A DNA stretch of 64,000 nucleotides from Azolla caroliniana. Lineage: Eukaryota; Polypodiophyta. The notes beneath the pieces are model-generated. The model had not been told where the DNA came from and ran no database searches. It saw only the letters and a program-made list of their open reading frames with translations. The position numbers and the translations under genes are program-made. Below, piece by piece: positions 20,417 through 32,459 of the stretch. The stretch's first letter is position 1. Every line of letters starts with the position of its first letter. The DNA lies in contig JBHGNT010000006.1 in the NCBI GenBank assembly GCA_043228905.1, positions 682,001-746,000 on the forward strand, in the 5' to 3' direction.

Positions 20417-21300
20417 ACACACGTACTTACGGAGTGTCTATTATTACCACCGTGCGCACTTCCTCCAGTCTAGTCGACTCGCTTAGTACACACAGCAGAG
20501 AGTGACAAGCACGGCAATAAATATCACATCAGTTACTTATTATATTATATGTACATACTTGGTTGACTTAGGTCCTACTCTTTCTCCTGTTAACATACAT
20601 ACATACATACTACCGCTGCTAGTTTGGGTACATATTCCTCTGTTACATACATATGATGATGATATACATATGTGTTGTATCAGCATGTATGTCTCTCCCT
20701 ACCTGCCTACGACATTGTGTAGTGGTTGGTGTTTACTCGTATCGTTGTAGCGTTGCTACTGATTTATATGTTGGTTTTGTTGATCGATTCAATTTGTATG
20801 TATTTCTGACACTGACTGCATTCAATGTGCTTGCTGTTCTGCTCCTTTCTCTTTCTCATTCATACGACGACGACTACCACCTACTCCTCTTTGCGTGTAT
20901 ATATATTATATAATATGTATATACATACATATACCATGTGTGTGTGTGTGTGTGAATCGTAATGTACGCGCGCGCGTCTGTGCATGTGCATGTGTGTTTG
21001 TGTGTGTTTTTGGTCCTCTAGGGTTAGAAATAATATATATACATACACAATTAACACCACCACCATATTTATTGTTAGGCTTCTTATCGTAAGTAAGTAA
21101 GTGTTGCCGTTATTGCTCGTAAATCGTTGGTTTTTTTGTAGAATCGCAAGTGTGAATGGAACTAACTTCCAAGGTAAAATGAATGATCCCCCCCCCCCTC
21201 CCCCCAAACACCAAAAGAAAAAAATACAAATACAAAATAATAAACCCCAACCGCGAAGGTTCATATGTACCTAAGGGTATGTTCACTTGCCAACCTCATA
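20417..21300. promoter_or_regulatory. Upstream region of KCS with simple repeats
   Basis: This is where the KCS promoter and 5' leader should lie, but no TATA box at a convincing distance can be chosen. It holds CATA and GT microsatellites (about 20595-20610, 20935-20955) and a C-run near 21188-21205. No other gene is seen. Confidence 0.35.
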
Positions 21301-23841
21301 ACTCTTTCTCCCAAGTTCTCAACCAAGATTGTTGAAATGTATGAAGCATAGTACGTAAAATTCGTGTTCGCCTAGCATAACATTCGTTTTCCTACGTTGG
21401 AAAACGAATGCAAACGTTATTCAAACATTCTTTCTTTCTTTTTCCATTTTTTAGGCTTATTTACCTCATAAAAAATAGTTAATCCAAAAGTATGGTACGT
21501 ATGGTTCATACTATGGTATGAAGTAGTAGACTTGAATCTTGATTCTGTGCACACATCATTGATGGGCCTTAAATGAACACATAAGTTATACATGCACATC
21601 ATTTATATATATAATATACATAGTTTCTCATGGATAATAAGCAAAAGGCCAAATGGCTTCCTTTGGAATTTCATCACATATAACATAATGGATGATGAAA
21701 ATCCGAAATTAAGCCAAACGGGTTTTCATCAAGTTGACCTCTCTCAGGCTTTTCTGGGGCTTTTCTCCTAGAGATATATCCCTTTATTACCTTTCAGTTT
21801 TCTTGGCAATTGATTGTGCCCCAATATCTTTGTCATCCTTTACAGTCTTCTAAATTGATGCATTATATCTCATCAATTTGTTTGCTTATAGATTTATGAA
21901 TGAGTTTCTTTCTTTGTTTCAGTTGTGTTGTAAATTGATCCCCTTTGACATTTCAATCACAATTGTCTACAAAGTGTTAATATCGTCTACTATAAATAAA
22001 TTGCGGTACACTGAGTTTTTTTCTTGTCTACTTATCTTATTCGATGTTTCAACATATGTTACCAAATATGTCGCACACCTACACATAGCAAAAGTTGAAA
22101 GCTAGGTAAGATGCCATGATGTGTGATGGAGGAGCTTTCTTAGCCATTTCATCGATAACATTTACATGTCAAGGTTCACAATTAAAATAAAATATCTCAT
22201 ATATAAATTAAAGGGGAAATATAAAACATATCTTGTTCATATTGAAAATATTATAGTTTATTTATAATCACCTATAATTAATCAAAAATTTCTCTTTACT
22301 CTTCACTTTCAAATCACATGTTACTATCTTACCTCCGTTTCTCTTCTCTCCCTCCCTTGTTTTTTTGTGAAAACACACAATTAATAGATATGAAAAAAAC
22401 ACTACAATGGTGCCACGGCCCACAACCAAGTGGTGTCTCTACTACACATTTAGTGGGACATGTTGAGTTGCCAACAAGCAATGACAAACACAGAGGAAAG
22501 AATTTGACTTGATTCAATAAACAAAACTGCCACATTTATTTCTCTCTCTATATCTCTCTCTCTCTACAGGGACTGCCTTAGAGAAGTTAATATACCTCTT
22601 CTTCTTCTTCTTCTTCTCTCTTTCTCTATCATATTAAGCGTGTGCATACCCTCTCAAATGAAACCTATGATTTGTTATTTTAGAAAGAGAGAAAAGGGCT
22701 AATCATGTAAACTTATGACCGTGACAAGGTGACGTAAAGAGAGTCTGTGCTTTTATAAAAGGAGGGGAAAAGTATGAGAGTGACAAGGTTAATCTTCAAG
22801 AAATATGAGTATAACTTCACATCCATTGAGTGTTGGATGGGGAAGGATGACTTCATTTGGCCTTAAACAAGAACCTCATAGAGAAACCATGTACAAAATG
22901 TTTATAAAAATATAGTGTTTGATCTATTTTTGGATTTAGAGTATTTGTAATACTAGTTACTTAAGTTAATTATGTTCACCTTCGGAGGAATAGTGTGATG
23001 GATCATTGTTTCAAATAGAATAAACTTTTGTATTGATGGTCTAAATATGATCTAATGACTCTAAAAAAAGTGATGACTCATATACCTCATAAAAGTGTAT
23101 TCTACATCACTGTGAACTAACAAAGGGTCATAATTTAAGATTGAACATAGAAAATCTCAATGCAATAGCGTAGTGCTCACAAAGGAATATACTTCTATTA
23201 ACTTTTCTTATCTTAGAAAGAAAGGTCGTAAACACAATGAAACTAGTCACGATTCACACTGCTTTGTAGGATTGTCAATGGCATGTAGACATTTATGACA
23301 ATATCGTGATAGAGGAATAGAGGTAGGGGTTTGTTTGCACATGTGTTGTTTTAAGTTAAGGAAGTAAGAAAGGATGGCCAACAACAATATCTCAATTTTA
23401 ATGAGAAGGGGAATAGATAAGCATAAGAATGAATATGAAATGCACACAACGCACCTCATGAGCCGGGAGTTATGACTCACACGTCACGAGTCATGAGTGT
23501 CACCAAAATGGACGTTTTGACACTCTAGCCAATATATATTGGGCATTAATGATTCATGAGCATTAGAGAATTGTGAAAGTGTGGAAATTGGTATTAAGAT
23601 GAACCCAAAATTATGATGGAATAAAAAATCAAGATCCAAATTGAGGAATCTGAATTGAATAAAAATGACATAGATTCGTTTGAGATTCTAAAGATTCACT
23701 TAACTTTTTTCACATGCTCCTTTTTTCGAAAATTTACCGTTTCTCACCTACCAAATATTTGAATAAAACCGCATGTCCAAGCTTTTTACTCTTTCTTTGC
23801 CTTCTCTTAAAAACCCACATGACCATATTCAAACTATGAGA

Positions 23842-23874
<33 letters not shown>

Positions 23875-26800
23875 TCCTCCCAATGTTTCCATTGAGAGGA
23901 AAACAAATCTTGTTCTATTTATTCATTTTTCTTTTCATCTATAAAACCTATTTTTTGCCAGAATATCAAAAATTGTTGTTTCATTTCTGTTATTTGAATT
24001 CATGGCTCAATGTTGTTGTGTGGCGAAATATCAAAACTTCTCTCCTAGTTCTGTCCTTTGAGCTCACAAGTCGGGGTGTTTTTCAATATTCAAACATGGT
24101 GAATCTTAATAAACATGAGCTTTTTGCCAAACCCCGCAAGCTTGCATATTTGATATTCTCATCGATAAGTTCCTCTTAAATACCTTCAACAAGATATTAT
24201 GTACATATTGACCATAGAAAAATCGTTTTTTTAGCTAAATTATTTATAAGAATTACAAGTTACAACACCTCTACAAAGTATTAAATCCACATATTGTCGC
24301 ATGAGATTGATTTTTGAGATAAGGTTAAAACATCAAAGCTCTTTGATGCAAAAATGAAAAGTGATTATACATTTAAAATTAATTTAGTTACATTTAGGAT
24401 TTCCAAAATACAATATTTTGAATGGAAGTTTGGAGAAAACACCCTATGAACATACAATGGTATCTTTGTGTTCGACTTGAATTTATCATTGTATCATAAA
24501 AAAGAATGTAGCCTTGACTTATCATACTGACTATTATGATCAAGGACTTAGTTCGGTGGTGGTATTTATGTATATGTTTTGTTTAATGAAAATATGTGTT
24601 ACAATTGTTAACATCTGGTAACCCTATTGCTTATTATTGGCCCTTTAAACAAGATTTGGTGACCACCTTAGGTGGTTGTGGAAATGCGACCAAATATGGG
24701 AGTTTTGTTATTCAATGTTTGAAACTTGGCATTTTGTATCATTCACCTAGTGAGAGAGTCTCTTTCTTTGTCTTTCTCCATCCATTCATACTTTTGTGGC
24801 AATTACATTATTGGCAATGGCTTCTAGGTTTTATGTGCATTCTTGTGTTTCTAATTCCAAAGATGGTACCAATGGCTCATTAATTATTTATCTTTGTATC
24901 CAAATCATTGTGAAACAAGCTTCTTCAATATTGGAGTGTTATACTATATCAATGCACGAGTAAGAAGTTTTAATGTTTCCAAAGAAGATCATTGTGACCT
25001 ATGATGCCACATTGGATGTTTAGAGTATCCTACAAATCAATTTAACTCCATCAAACTTTTGTTTTTAACGTGAAGATGATTAGCATATCCTACTAATTTG
25101 TCAAAATTCATGATCACCTATTGTTTTTAATATCTAAATACCTTTAAACAATGCTTTTTCATTCGTAAATATAGTCATTCTAGGCATTAAATGCGGTCTT
25201 TTGGAACAATGCATAATTTCATGGCATTTACTAGGTCTTATTAAAGACTTAATGGGGCAAAATTGTCAAGAATCAATAGGGTTTATGTTGATGACTTTTT
25301 TGTTGAGTGATGTAGGAATGTTAACAATTCATCTACGAACGACATTTTTTTATAATCTCCTAGTTGTGTTGCAAGTTAATGATTGAAAAAAAAACAACAA
25401 TAGGGGAGGATGAGGATTCACAATGTTGTGAACCAAACATTTTGGAAGATAATGTGGTTATGGTTGTATTCCCAAAAATGGTGGGGATTCAAAACCAAGT
25501 ATTCCATGGAATTTTGTGGAAAACAACCAAAATGCTATTTCTACCGAAGGGGAAGATAGAATTCCTTCATATGTCGTTCATGGAAGGAAATTGTTGTGAC
25601 ATGACGGGTACAATGATAGAATAAAGTGGAAAAGCCATCAAATATATAATTAACGAAAAATGAATAGTCAAATGGTTAAGGTTAATGACTGTGGGGGGAA
25701 AGGTGAAAGCTTCAAATATTAGTTCGTGTGTGAATGGGAGGAATCCACTGGGAACCCTTCAAGGGTTTAATCATTTTTTTAGGGATTCACGGTTTTAAGA
25801 GGAACATAGGAGGGCCCTTATTGTAAATGGACCACGTCAAGGGTTTGATCATTTTTTGGGGGGTTTGACACTTTCGGGAGGAGTATAGGTGGGCATTTAT
25901 TGTAAGTGGGTCATTTCAAGCCTTCAAGGGTTCAATCATTTTTTCAAGGTTTCACGTTTTTAGGAGGAACGTTATTCATGGGCTTCTTCTTAGGAGTTTT
26001 AGAAAGAGGAGCTTCATCTTCCACACCATTACTTTTAAGGGTTTCTTCATGTTGAGAGGGAGGGGAGAGTGTATATTGACCCACTTCTTTCCCAACTTCC
26101 TTCTTGGGTTGTAGGGTTTTGAGGGATTTTACTTCTTATTCTGCTTCTTCTACAACTGATCTATTCTCTTAGGATTGTGAGGAAGGGTTATCATGGTTCT
26201 TCTTGCTTGGGAGAGGGGCACAAGAGGCGGAGAAATAAGGTACTCGAAGTGGAGGAGTTCAAATATGAGAATTGTCGAAAGCTACATCGAAAAAAGGCCC
26301 ACGACTGTCAATCATTAGCTAGGGCTATCAAATTCGAAGAACTTCCTCCTTGATTAATTTCTCCTTTTCCTTGTATTCTTGCATTGTTTATACCCTATGT
26401 AAAAGGCGATTCCTCATTGTAATCAAAATGTGTGTTTTGTTCTCAATTCATTGTTCGTTGTTTTGAAACTTGTTACTTTCAACCTTCATTGATCTCATCA
26501 TATTATTGTGTCAAATGACCGAGAGGAGGATATTGACTCACAATCTCGTGGACATGGATCACTCAAAAATCCATGGACACCCAATAATTCCACAATCATC
26601 CACTGAATCCACAAGTACCCATTAATTCCAAGAGTGCTTGCTTGTTCATTGCATGAGTGCCCCTTTGATTCTATGAGGGCTCATACATTGCACGAGAGCC
26701 CCTTCATTACACAAAGGGAATCCATGAGGGGGGTGGGTTCACAAAGGAATTTTAAGAAGAGAGTAATTTCTTGTATAGCCTCATGATGATTTCTTAATAC

Positions 26801-27500
26801 TATGTAGTATCTTTTTTGTGCAAAAAAAAACTATGACCATTCCAAATCCAAAAATTGAGATCTATAAAGAAAGGTTAAGTCACTCAACCCTTCCCACTAC
26901 ATATATCATTGTTCATCTAGATTCTAATGCGCTCATTTAGATTACATGATGATAGAAAATGCTCATATCTAGTACCTTGAAGCGCATGCATGTGCGTGTG
27001 TTGTGCGTGATAATATGCATGAGGCTAGTAGGACCACAACTCTAAGGTTCATTTAACGAGTGATGGACCTTTACAACTTGGCAACTTCGTAGCATGAAGA
27101 AGACCTCAACACCTAAAAATATGACTTGAATGTTGGTTGATTGGAAATCTTTAATGGCTTGGAGGCGTTCAATATTAATAAAAGCTACTTGCATACAAGT
27201 TCTTGCATCTTTGAGATATTCGTTGCATAATGTTAAAATATTATTGTTCTTCCAAGATATTTAAGAAATTGCCCAACATTAAGGGTGAAGGTCAATACAT
27301 ATTCTTTGAAATCACATAGGTTAGAGCTTGTAAATTCCACACTTTGAGAGTGGGGGTAAACTTAAGTGCAACTATAGATTGTTAAGACTTGTCACCTCTT
27401 AATAACATCATATATAGTATGGAGATCTCAAAACTACTTTGTAGGTTATAAAAATCTCCGTGGTTTCCCAAGGTTGGCATAAAGATAGTTACAAATCTTG
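21300..27500. other. Long AT-rich gene-free stretch
   Basis: About 6 kb with only short open frames lacking known motifs. Seen in it: CTCTC and CTT microsatellites (22540-22620), a CT/CA tract (23845-23875), the tandem repeat at 25757-25990, and a stretch near 25960-26160 whose minus strand reads protein-like (Lys- and Pro-rich) over about 60 codons with one stop but is not identifiable. Confidence 0.5.
25757..25990. repeat. Three degenerate tandem copies of a roughly 80-bp unit
   Basis: Each copy starts CAAGGGTTYRATCATTTTTT and carries a TTCACG- or TTTGACA-type block, then an AGGAGGAACRT-like block. The copies begin at about 25757, 25838 and 25924. They are diverged, so the array is old. 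Confidence 0.65.
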
Positions 27501-27508
27501 GTGATTTA

Positions 27509-27620
27509 AGGCTAGCTCAATTGGTCATAACATTCTATATGAAGATAGTAACATGAGGTCATATGTTTAAATCCCATATATGACCAAAGTGTTCATTAGA
27601 GAGATTTGCAAAATAAGAGA
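27509..27620 (+). repeat. tRNA-derived SINE-like unit
   Basis: GGCTAGCTCAATTGGTCATA fits an A-box and GGTCATATGTTTAAATCCC fits a B-box about 30 bases later, the layout of a tRNA-derived SINE head. It is too diverged to be a tRNA gene. No tail or duplication was identified. Confidence 0.5.
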
Positions 27621-27870
27621 AACAAGGGTGGTGATTGACCTTTTGAGGTAAAAGATGACCAGATTTAAGCAAGAGGAGTATATAAAGGAGTAGAATATGC
27701 TTAATCAATAAAGGGGAAAGGCAAAATGTCTAGTTAGTTATAGAGAGAGGAACAAGATCAAATTGGGGAGTTTTGTCAAGTTGATAAAAAGATAATACAG
27801 ATTGAATCCTAAGGGATTGGTGGGAAATCATGCAAGGCCAATAGAGTTTATGACAACCATGCACTAGTAG

Positions 27871-28156
<286 letters not shown>

Positions 28157-28160
28157 AGAT

Positions 28161-28400
28161 GGATGTAGCTCAGTTGGTAAGGTTGCCCGAGGGAGACCAG
28201 GTGGTCATGGGTTCAACCCCTACATTCCACAGTGGCATCTAATGAAATAGAGATATATATGAAGTATATAATGGACATTCCACAGTAGCATCTAATGAAA
28301 TAGAGATATATATGAAGTATATAATAGAGAGGTGAAAAAAATTGGGTTTCAAACCCAAGACATAGTGCTTGTAGTGCTATGAACTTACGATAAGCTGAGA
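28161..28400 (+). repeat. SINE copy A with tRNA-like head and inverted tRNA-like tail
   Basis: The head GGATGTAGCTCAGTTGGTAA (A-box) and GGTCATGGGTTCAACCCC (B-box) resembles a whole tRNA, including near-pairing ends GGATGTA and TACATTCC. It is followed by a roughly 54-bp unit (CCACAGTGGCATCTAATG and on) present twice in tandem here, and then TTGGGTTTCAAACCCAA, which is a B-box on the minus strand. The same element, with one copy of the unit, lies at 63476. Both copies are bordered by GA runs. Confidence 0.7.
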
Positions 28401-28640
28401 GAGACAGAGAGAGAACACTCTACCTCTACATGGAGAGAGAAGAATATTCACTTAATATAATTTAATAAGAGATACATGTGGTTAATATATAGCCGCGTTC
28501 TTACTTACCACGACGATAAGCTAATTACGATAAAAGAGAGAGAGAGAGAGAGAACTCTACCTCTACATGGAGAGAGAAGAATATTCACTTAATATAATTT
28601 AATAAGAGATACATGTGGTTAATATATAGCCACGTTCCTT
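28387..28640. repeat. Imperfect tandem duplication, period about 137 bp
   Basis: TACCTCTACATGGAGAGAGA begins at 28421 and again at 28558, and both copies run on through ACATGTGGTTAATATATAGC with very few differences. Each is preceded by ACGATAAGCT and a GA-rich tract. The duplication lies at the tail of SINE copy A and includes its ATTACGATAAAAGAGAG end. Confidence 0.85.
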
Positions 28641-29836
28641 CAAAATGAAAGAAAGAGAGAGGCTTATTGTGAAATGCTTTTTTATTTGCTTCACAAATTG
28701 GGGTGTAGACTCTAGAGTAAGGTTCAAAGGATTCTTTTTGTGGCAGAGTGACAATGATGTAAGGTGACAATTCTTCATGTTTCTCATATGAGTTGGTTTT
28801 GTGGCTTGGAAGTGAATTTTTAGTAATGGACCCCAAACAAATCCAATATTCATTTGAAAATAGTTTGAGTGGTGTGGATCCAAATTCCATTGTAAGTTAA
28901 TCATGGTGGTGGTGTTTTTCCATTTGTAATGGTGATCGAGGGAGTGCCACTCACACGCACAAACAAGCACACATAGTGCAAGTGACATATAAAGAAAGAA
29001 ATATGAGAGGGACAATGTTTTTCTAATTCACACTTAATAGGAACCAACCCGCAAAAGATGTATGAAGAACCAATGTGACCACTTAACATCCTTGAATATC
29101 CTCATCCAATAAATGGTATTTTGTGCGAGTGAGTGTGAAATGAGCAAGGCCATTGAGATTTTGGATCAAGAGAAACGGTCAAGTCACTGCTACTTTTATA
29201 GTTTACTTGAAACGATGGTGCTATTGAATTGTTTGTGTGCATGTGCATATGGGTAGATGTAAATGTATTTTATTTACATATATAAACATTCCTTTAGTCA
29301 TGAATGATTGTGTATGTGCACGTGTTTATGTGTTCAAATGTATGTGTTGTTTGTGTATAAGATTCAAGCTAAGGATATTGAGGCTTCAAGTTTCCTTTTT
29401 GGATCGAAGGTTCCGGGTGGTTGTTTAAGGGATGTGAAGGGCTTAAGATTTTCTAAGGGTTTAAAAGTCAAAGGAGTTAAGATTTCTAAGCCAAGGTTTA
29501 AGATTCTAGATAAGGGGATTTAGAAGTCATTATTATTTGCACTTTGTGGCAAGTGACAAGTCATCGATAGTAATGAATCACCACTAACACTCTGTCCCAA
29601 ACGACAAATCTTTACTTGCATATGATGCTACCTTATGGTGCTAGAAAATAGATTCTTCAAGGAAGTTCTTCGACTACACAATGTGGTTCAGGGTAGGCAA
29701 AGAAGAGTGTTGAGGCCCTTGTGAGGTTAGAAGGTTTTCGACATATAGGCTAGCATGGGACCATTTGGTTGCCAATGCAACATGCTTGATAGGGAGAGTA
29801 AAATACTAAACCAACCATGACTTAAAACAACTAGAA
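28640..29836. other. No gene recognised
   Basis: AT-rich sequence with short overlapping frames on both strands and no recognisable motif. Nothing supports a gene or RNA here. Confidence 0.5.
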
Positions 29837-30340
29837 TCACTCAAGTAACGACAAAAAATTTCTCAAGTAACTCTCTAGAAGGTTATATAAACCCATGGTT
29901 AGCCTGTCCGCTAGCGTTAGTTCCTCGTTCAACAACATACCCAAGGAGTTTCCAATAGTAGGAAGTAACATGTTGTATTCTAAGGATAATCCCAAAAACA
30001 ACATTGTTACCTTTTTCATGGAATCATCCTGTTGTGCAGCTTTCTCTAGGTTAAAACCATGTGTCCATTTACGCATGAACAACCATGTGTTTCGGACCTG
30101 GCAGGGAGATATTGCTATGAGGTTCGCTGTAGAATCCTTGTCCTCTAGTATGATTCGATAGAAGCCTTTACCAAGCGATTGGACTTCTTTTATACCACGT
30201 AGTTGTGAATGAAATTTAGCTTGCAGCATATCTCGCAACAATCCTTTGTTTGGTTGTGAACCCATCACGCGGCATATGACATCAACAAACTTCCTTCCAA
30301 GATCCTCATTCTGGGGAAAAATGGAATACATATTGAACAA
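29837..30340 (-). pseudogene. LINE 2 ORF1 N-terminal domain, inverted
   Basis: The minus-strand frame reads LGRKFVDVICRVMGSQPNKG, RNTWLFMRKWTHGFNLEKAA and VTMLFLGLSLEYNMLLPTIG followed by NSLGMLLNEELT, matching the layout of the DUF4283 domain in plant LINE ORF1. The frame is open through this domain. Residues encoded before about 30340 probably belong to the junction, because the plus-strand zinc knuckle starts there. Confidence 0.7.
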
Positions 30341-30349
30341 CGCATAAAA

Positions 30350-30835
30350 GTGATCGGCACATCGGGACAATATTTTGCATGCAAAAAGCTTGGTCATTTA
30401 AAAAAGAACTGCCCCACGAGACGCATTAAGGATCCCACCATGGAGACCTTGGAAGGTCGGGACACCATAGGAAATCAGAAACCTCCCCCATCACGCCCTG
30501 ATAAGGTTGTGATGGAATGGCGAGTGGTAGGGAAATCCCATGTCCTACGTCAAACTCCATAGTCACAAAATCCTCCATCGCCAATGAGACTCAATCGTTT
30601 TGATCTACTACAAGAGCTCCCCCCCACAGATGAGCACTCCCCTAGTGCTTTCTTAAGCCCCAAGGAAAGACCCAAGGTGACTCCAAACACACAAGAGAAA
30701 ATCCTCGTTAATGCTTACAAAACAGGGAAGCGGCGAAGGATAAGTCATGTTAAGACCCTAATGCGGAGCTTTAACGGAACTGCACCCAAGGGAGAAACAA
30801 CAAACCAAGGCAGTATTTTGAATATCACACCTTAG
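30350..30835 (+). pseudogene. LINE 2 ORF1 zinc knuckle and C-terminal part
   Basis: Reads YFACKKLGHLKKNCPTRR, a CCHC zinc knuckle whose first Cys position appears to be Tyr, then a linker with VMEWRVVG and, after a stop, LNRFDLLQELPP, typical of plant LINE ORF1 C-termini. The sequence upstream on this strand is not ORF1, since the matching N-terminal domain lies on the other strand. Confidence 0.65.
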
Positions 30836-31405
30836 ATCATAGCCTTCCCACCCATAAGTGAGTGTGATACATCTAGCCAGGACCTTGAACCACACCCACA
30901 AAATGCCCTGAAGTGGCTAGGTATAGGGCATATGATAGTGGACAAAAAAAGGGTACATGTATCGGCGGTACACAAGAATGGAGTACCGACGACCTCAATT
31001 TCTTTTCCACTCTTGCTTCTGGTCCAAGTCCAAGATCAAAGATACCCTATGCAGTCAAGCAGCCTGTTTTGTCACAAAAATAAGAGATGAAGCCCTCATG
31101 AACAAACTAAAGAAGCATTGGAATAACACAAAATTCTGGTGCACCATGGATGAAGAGGAACCTAATCTCTGCCACATCCACCTGCGGATTATCATAGACA
31201 CCCAGCTAACTCCAGGCTTCTTCTATTTCTATGAGAAGTAGGAAGGGACTATTGAAGCTCACCGGATAGCCCACAAACTCCACTCTTGGATTTGGACCAA
31301 CATTCCATCCTTGGAAATGACCGGATGTCTAAATGGTGAGTGCTCCCCACTCACGACTTGTTGTGCCAAGCACCAGGAACAACTGGCAATTTCTCACCCC
31401 ATTCC

Positions 31406-32220
31406 ATGAGTATGAAGATTGTAACATGGAACGTGCAAGGGCTTAGAAGTCAACTAGACCAAAAAAATAGATGGAAACTGAGAAGGGATCTCGAAGAATA
31501 TTTATTAGGGAATGTTGCTGACATCATCATGTTGCAGGAACACCACCTCGATAGGACACAGTTAAAGGAAGTCATAGACCTTCTACTAGGATCATGGCGA
31601 ACAATTTGGGAGCCAGCAATAGGGGAGGATGGAAATCATGGTGGTATTTGCACTTTGATCCGAGAACATCTAGCCCAAGGCTTAATACACCAGGAATCAC
31701 TTATAGCTGGTAGGGCACATTTTTGCACGTTGGCCATCCAAGGGCAACGCTGGAATTTCATGAATGGTTATGCTCCAAATAGCAGAACAAAAAGGGCAAC
31801 ATGTTGGGACCGCATCCACCTACAAGTAGCGGGTGTGAAAGAGTGGTGCATTGGAGGGGATTTAATATGATCGAATCCATTCACGATAGCTCCAACAACA
31901 ACCCCATAGTTCTACAAGGAAGGGAACGTAAACAATGGGAGAAGCTATGTGTACACCTTAACCTGCGAGACATCTGGCATTCTGACAACTTCCAACGAAA
32001 AAGGGATTCTCTCTTATTCTCCCGATCAGACAGGCGGAATAGTGGACCCACCCTATCTCGCATTGACCGCATTTATGTGGGAGAGGCTCTAGAAGCGAAG
32101 GGAGGGTGGTGTCGCATAACTCTAGGCACGACTTTCTTTGACCATTACCCAGTAGTTGGTCATTTTCAATTGCACCGAAAATGGGGCCCATTCCATACTC
32201 GCATCCCACACACTATTTAC
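31406..32220 (+). pseudogene. LINE 2 ORF2 endonuclease domain
   Basis: Opens MSMKIVTWNVQGLRSQ, with the catalytic Glu in IIMLQEHHLD, GNHGGICTLI, and then IGGDLI where LINE endonucleases have GGDFN; a missing T at about 31861-31866 shifts the frame. In the next frame are TLSRIDRIYV and FFDHYPVVGHF (the Asp-His pair). EEP-fold endonuclease that nicks target DNA. One frame shift and later stops inactivate it. Confidence 0.85.
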
Positions 32221-32459
32221 ACATTTATAGAGGTGAAGGAACAACTCCCAACCAATGGTCATTGCCTGTCAATGACTCATCAACATCTAACAAACTTCTA
32301 GCTAAATTAACAAGAGCTTCAACTCTCCTACATGAGATTGTCAAGACCAAAAGCAAGGATGCTAAGGAGAAGCGATAGAGGACAAAACGGGGACTAATAG
32401 CCTTACAATGACTCCAACAGAGATACCCGTCATGTATTTGGATCGCAGGACAAGTCGCC

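Noticed and set aside
18969-20420. A 483-codon Pro/Arg-rich minus-strand frame
   Set aside because: It overlaps KCS in another frame and is a composition artefact; KCS has all catalytic motifs.
20417-20422. Extending KCS upstream of 20416
   Set aside because: The upstream codon is GTG, not ATG; the ATGs at 20416, 20410 and 20407 suffice.
23883-24179. A small membrane-protein gene
   Set aside because: Hydrophobic only because of AT-rich codons; the stretch shows internal repetition and no motif.
24596-25624. Small genes in the AT-rich region
   Set aside because: Short, overlapping, motif-free frames at the frequency expected by chance.
27060-27320. A decayed copia or gypsy fragment on the minus strand
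   Set aside because: A few protein-like residues can be read, but no catalytic or zinc motif confirms it.
28161-28230. A tRNA gene
   Set aside because: It has A- and B-boxes and near-pairing ends, but the anticodon arm is not convincing, and the unit recurs at 63476 with a SINE body.
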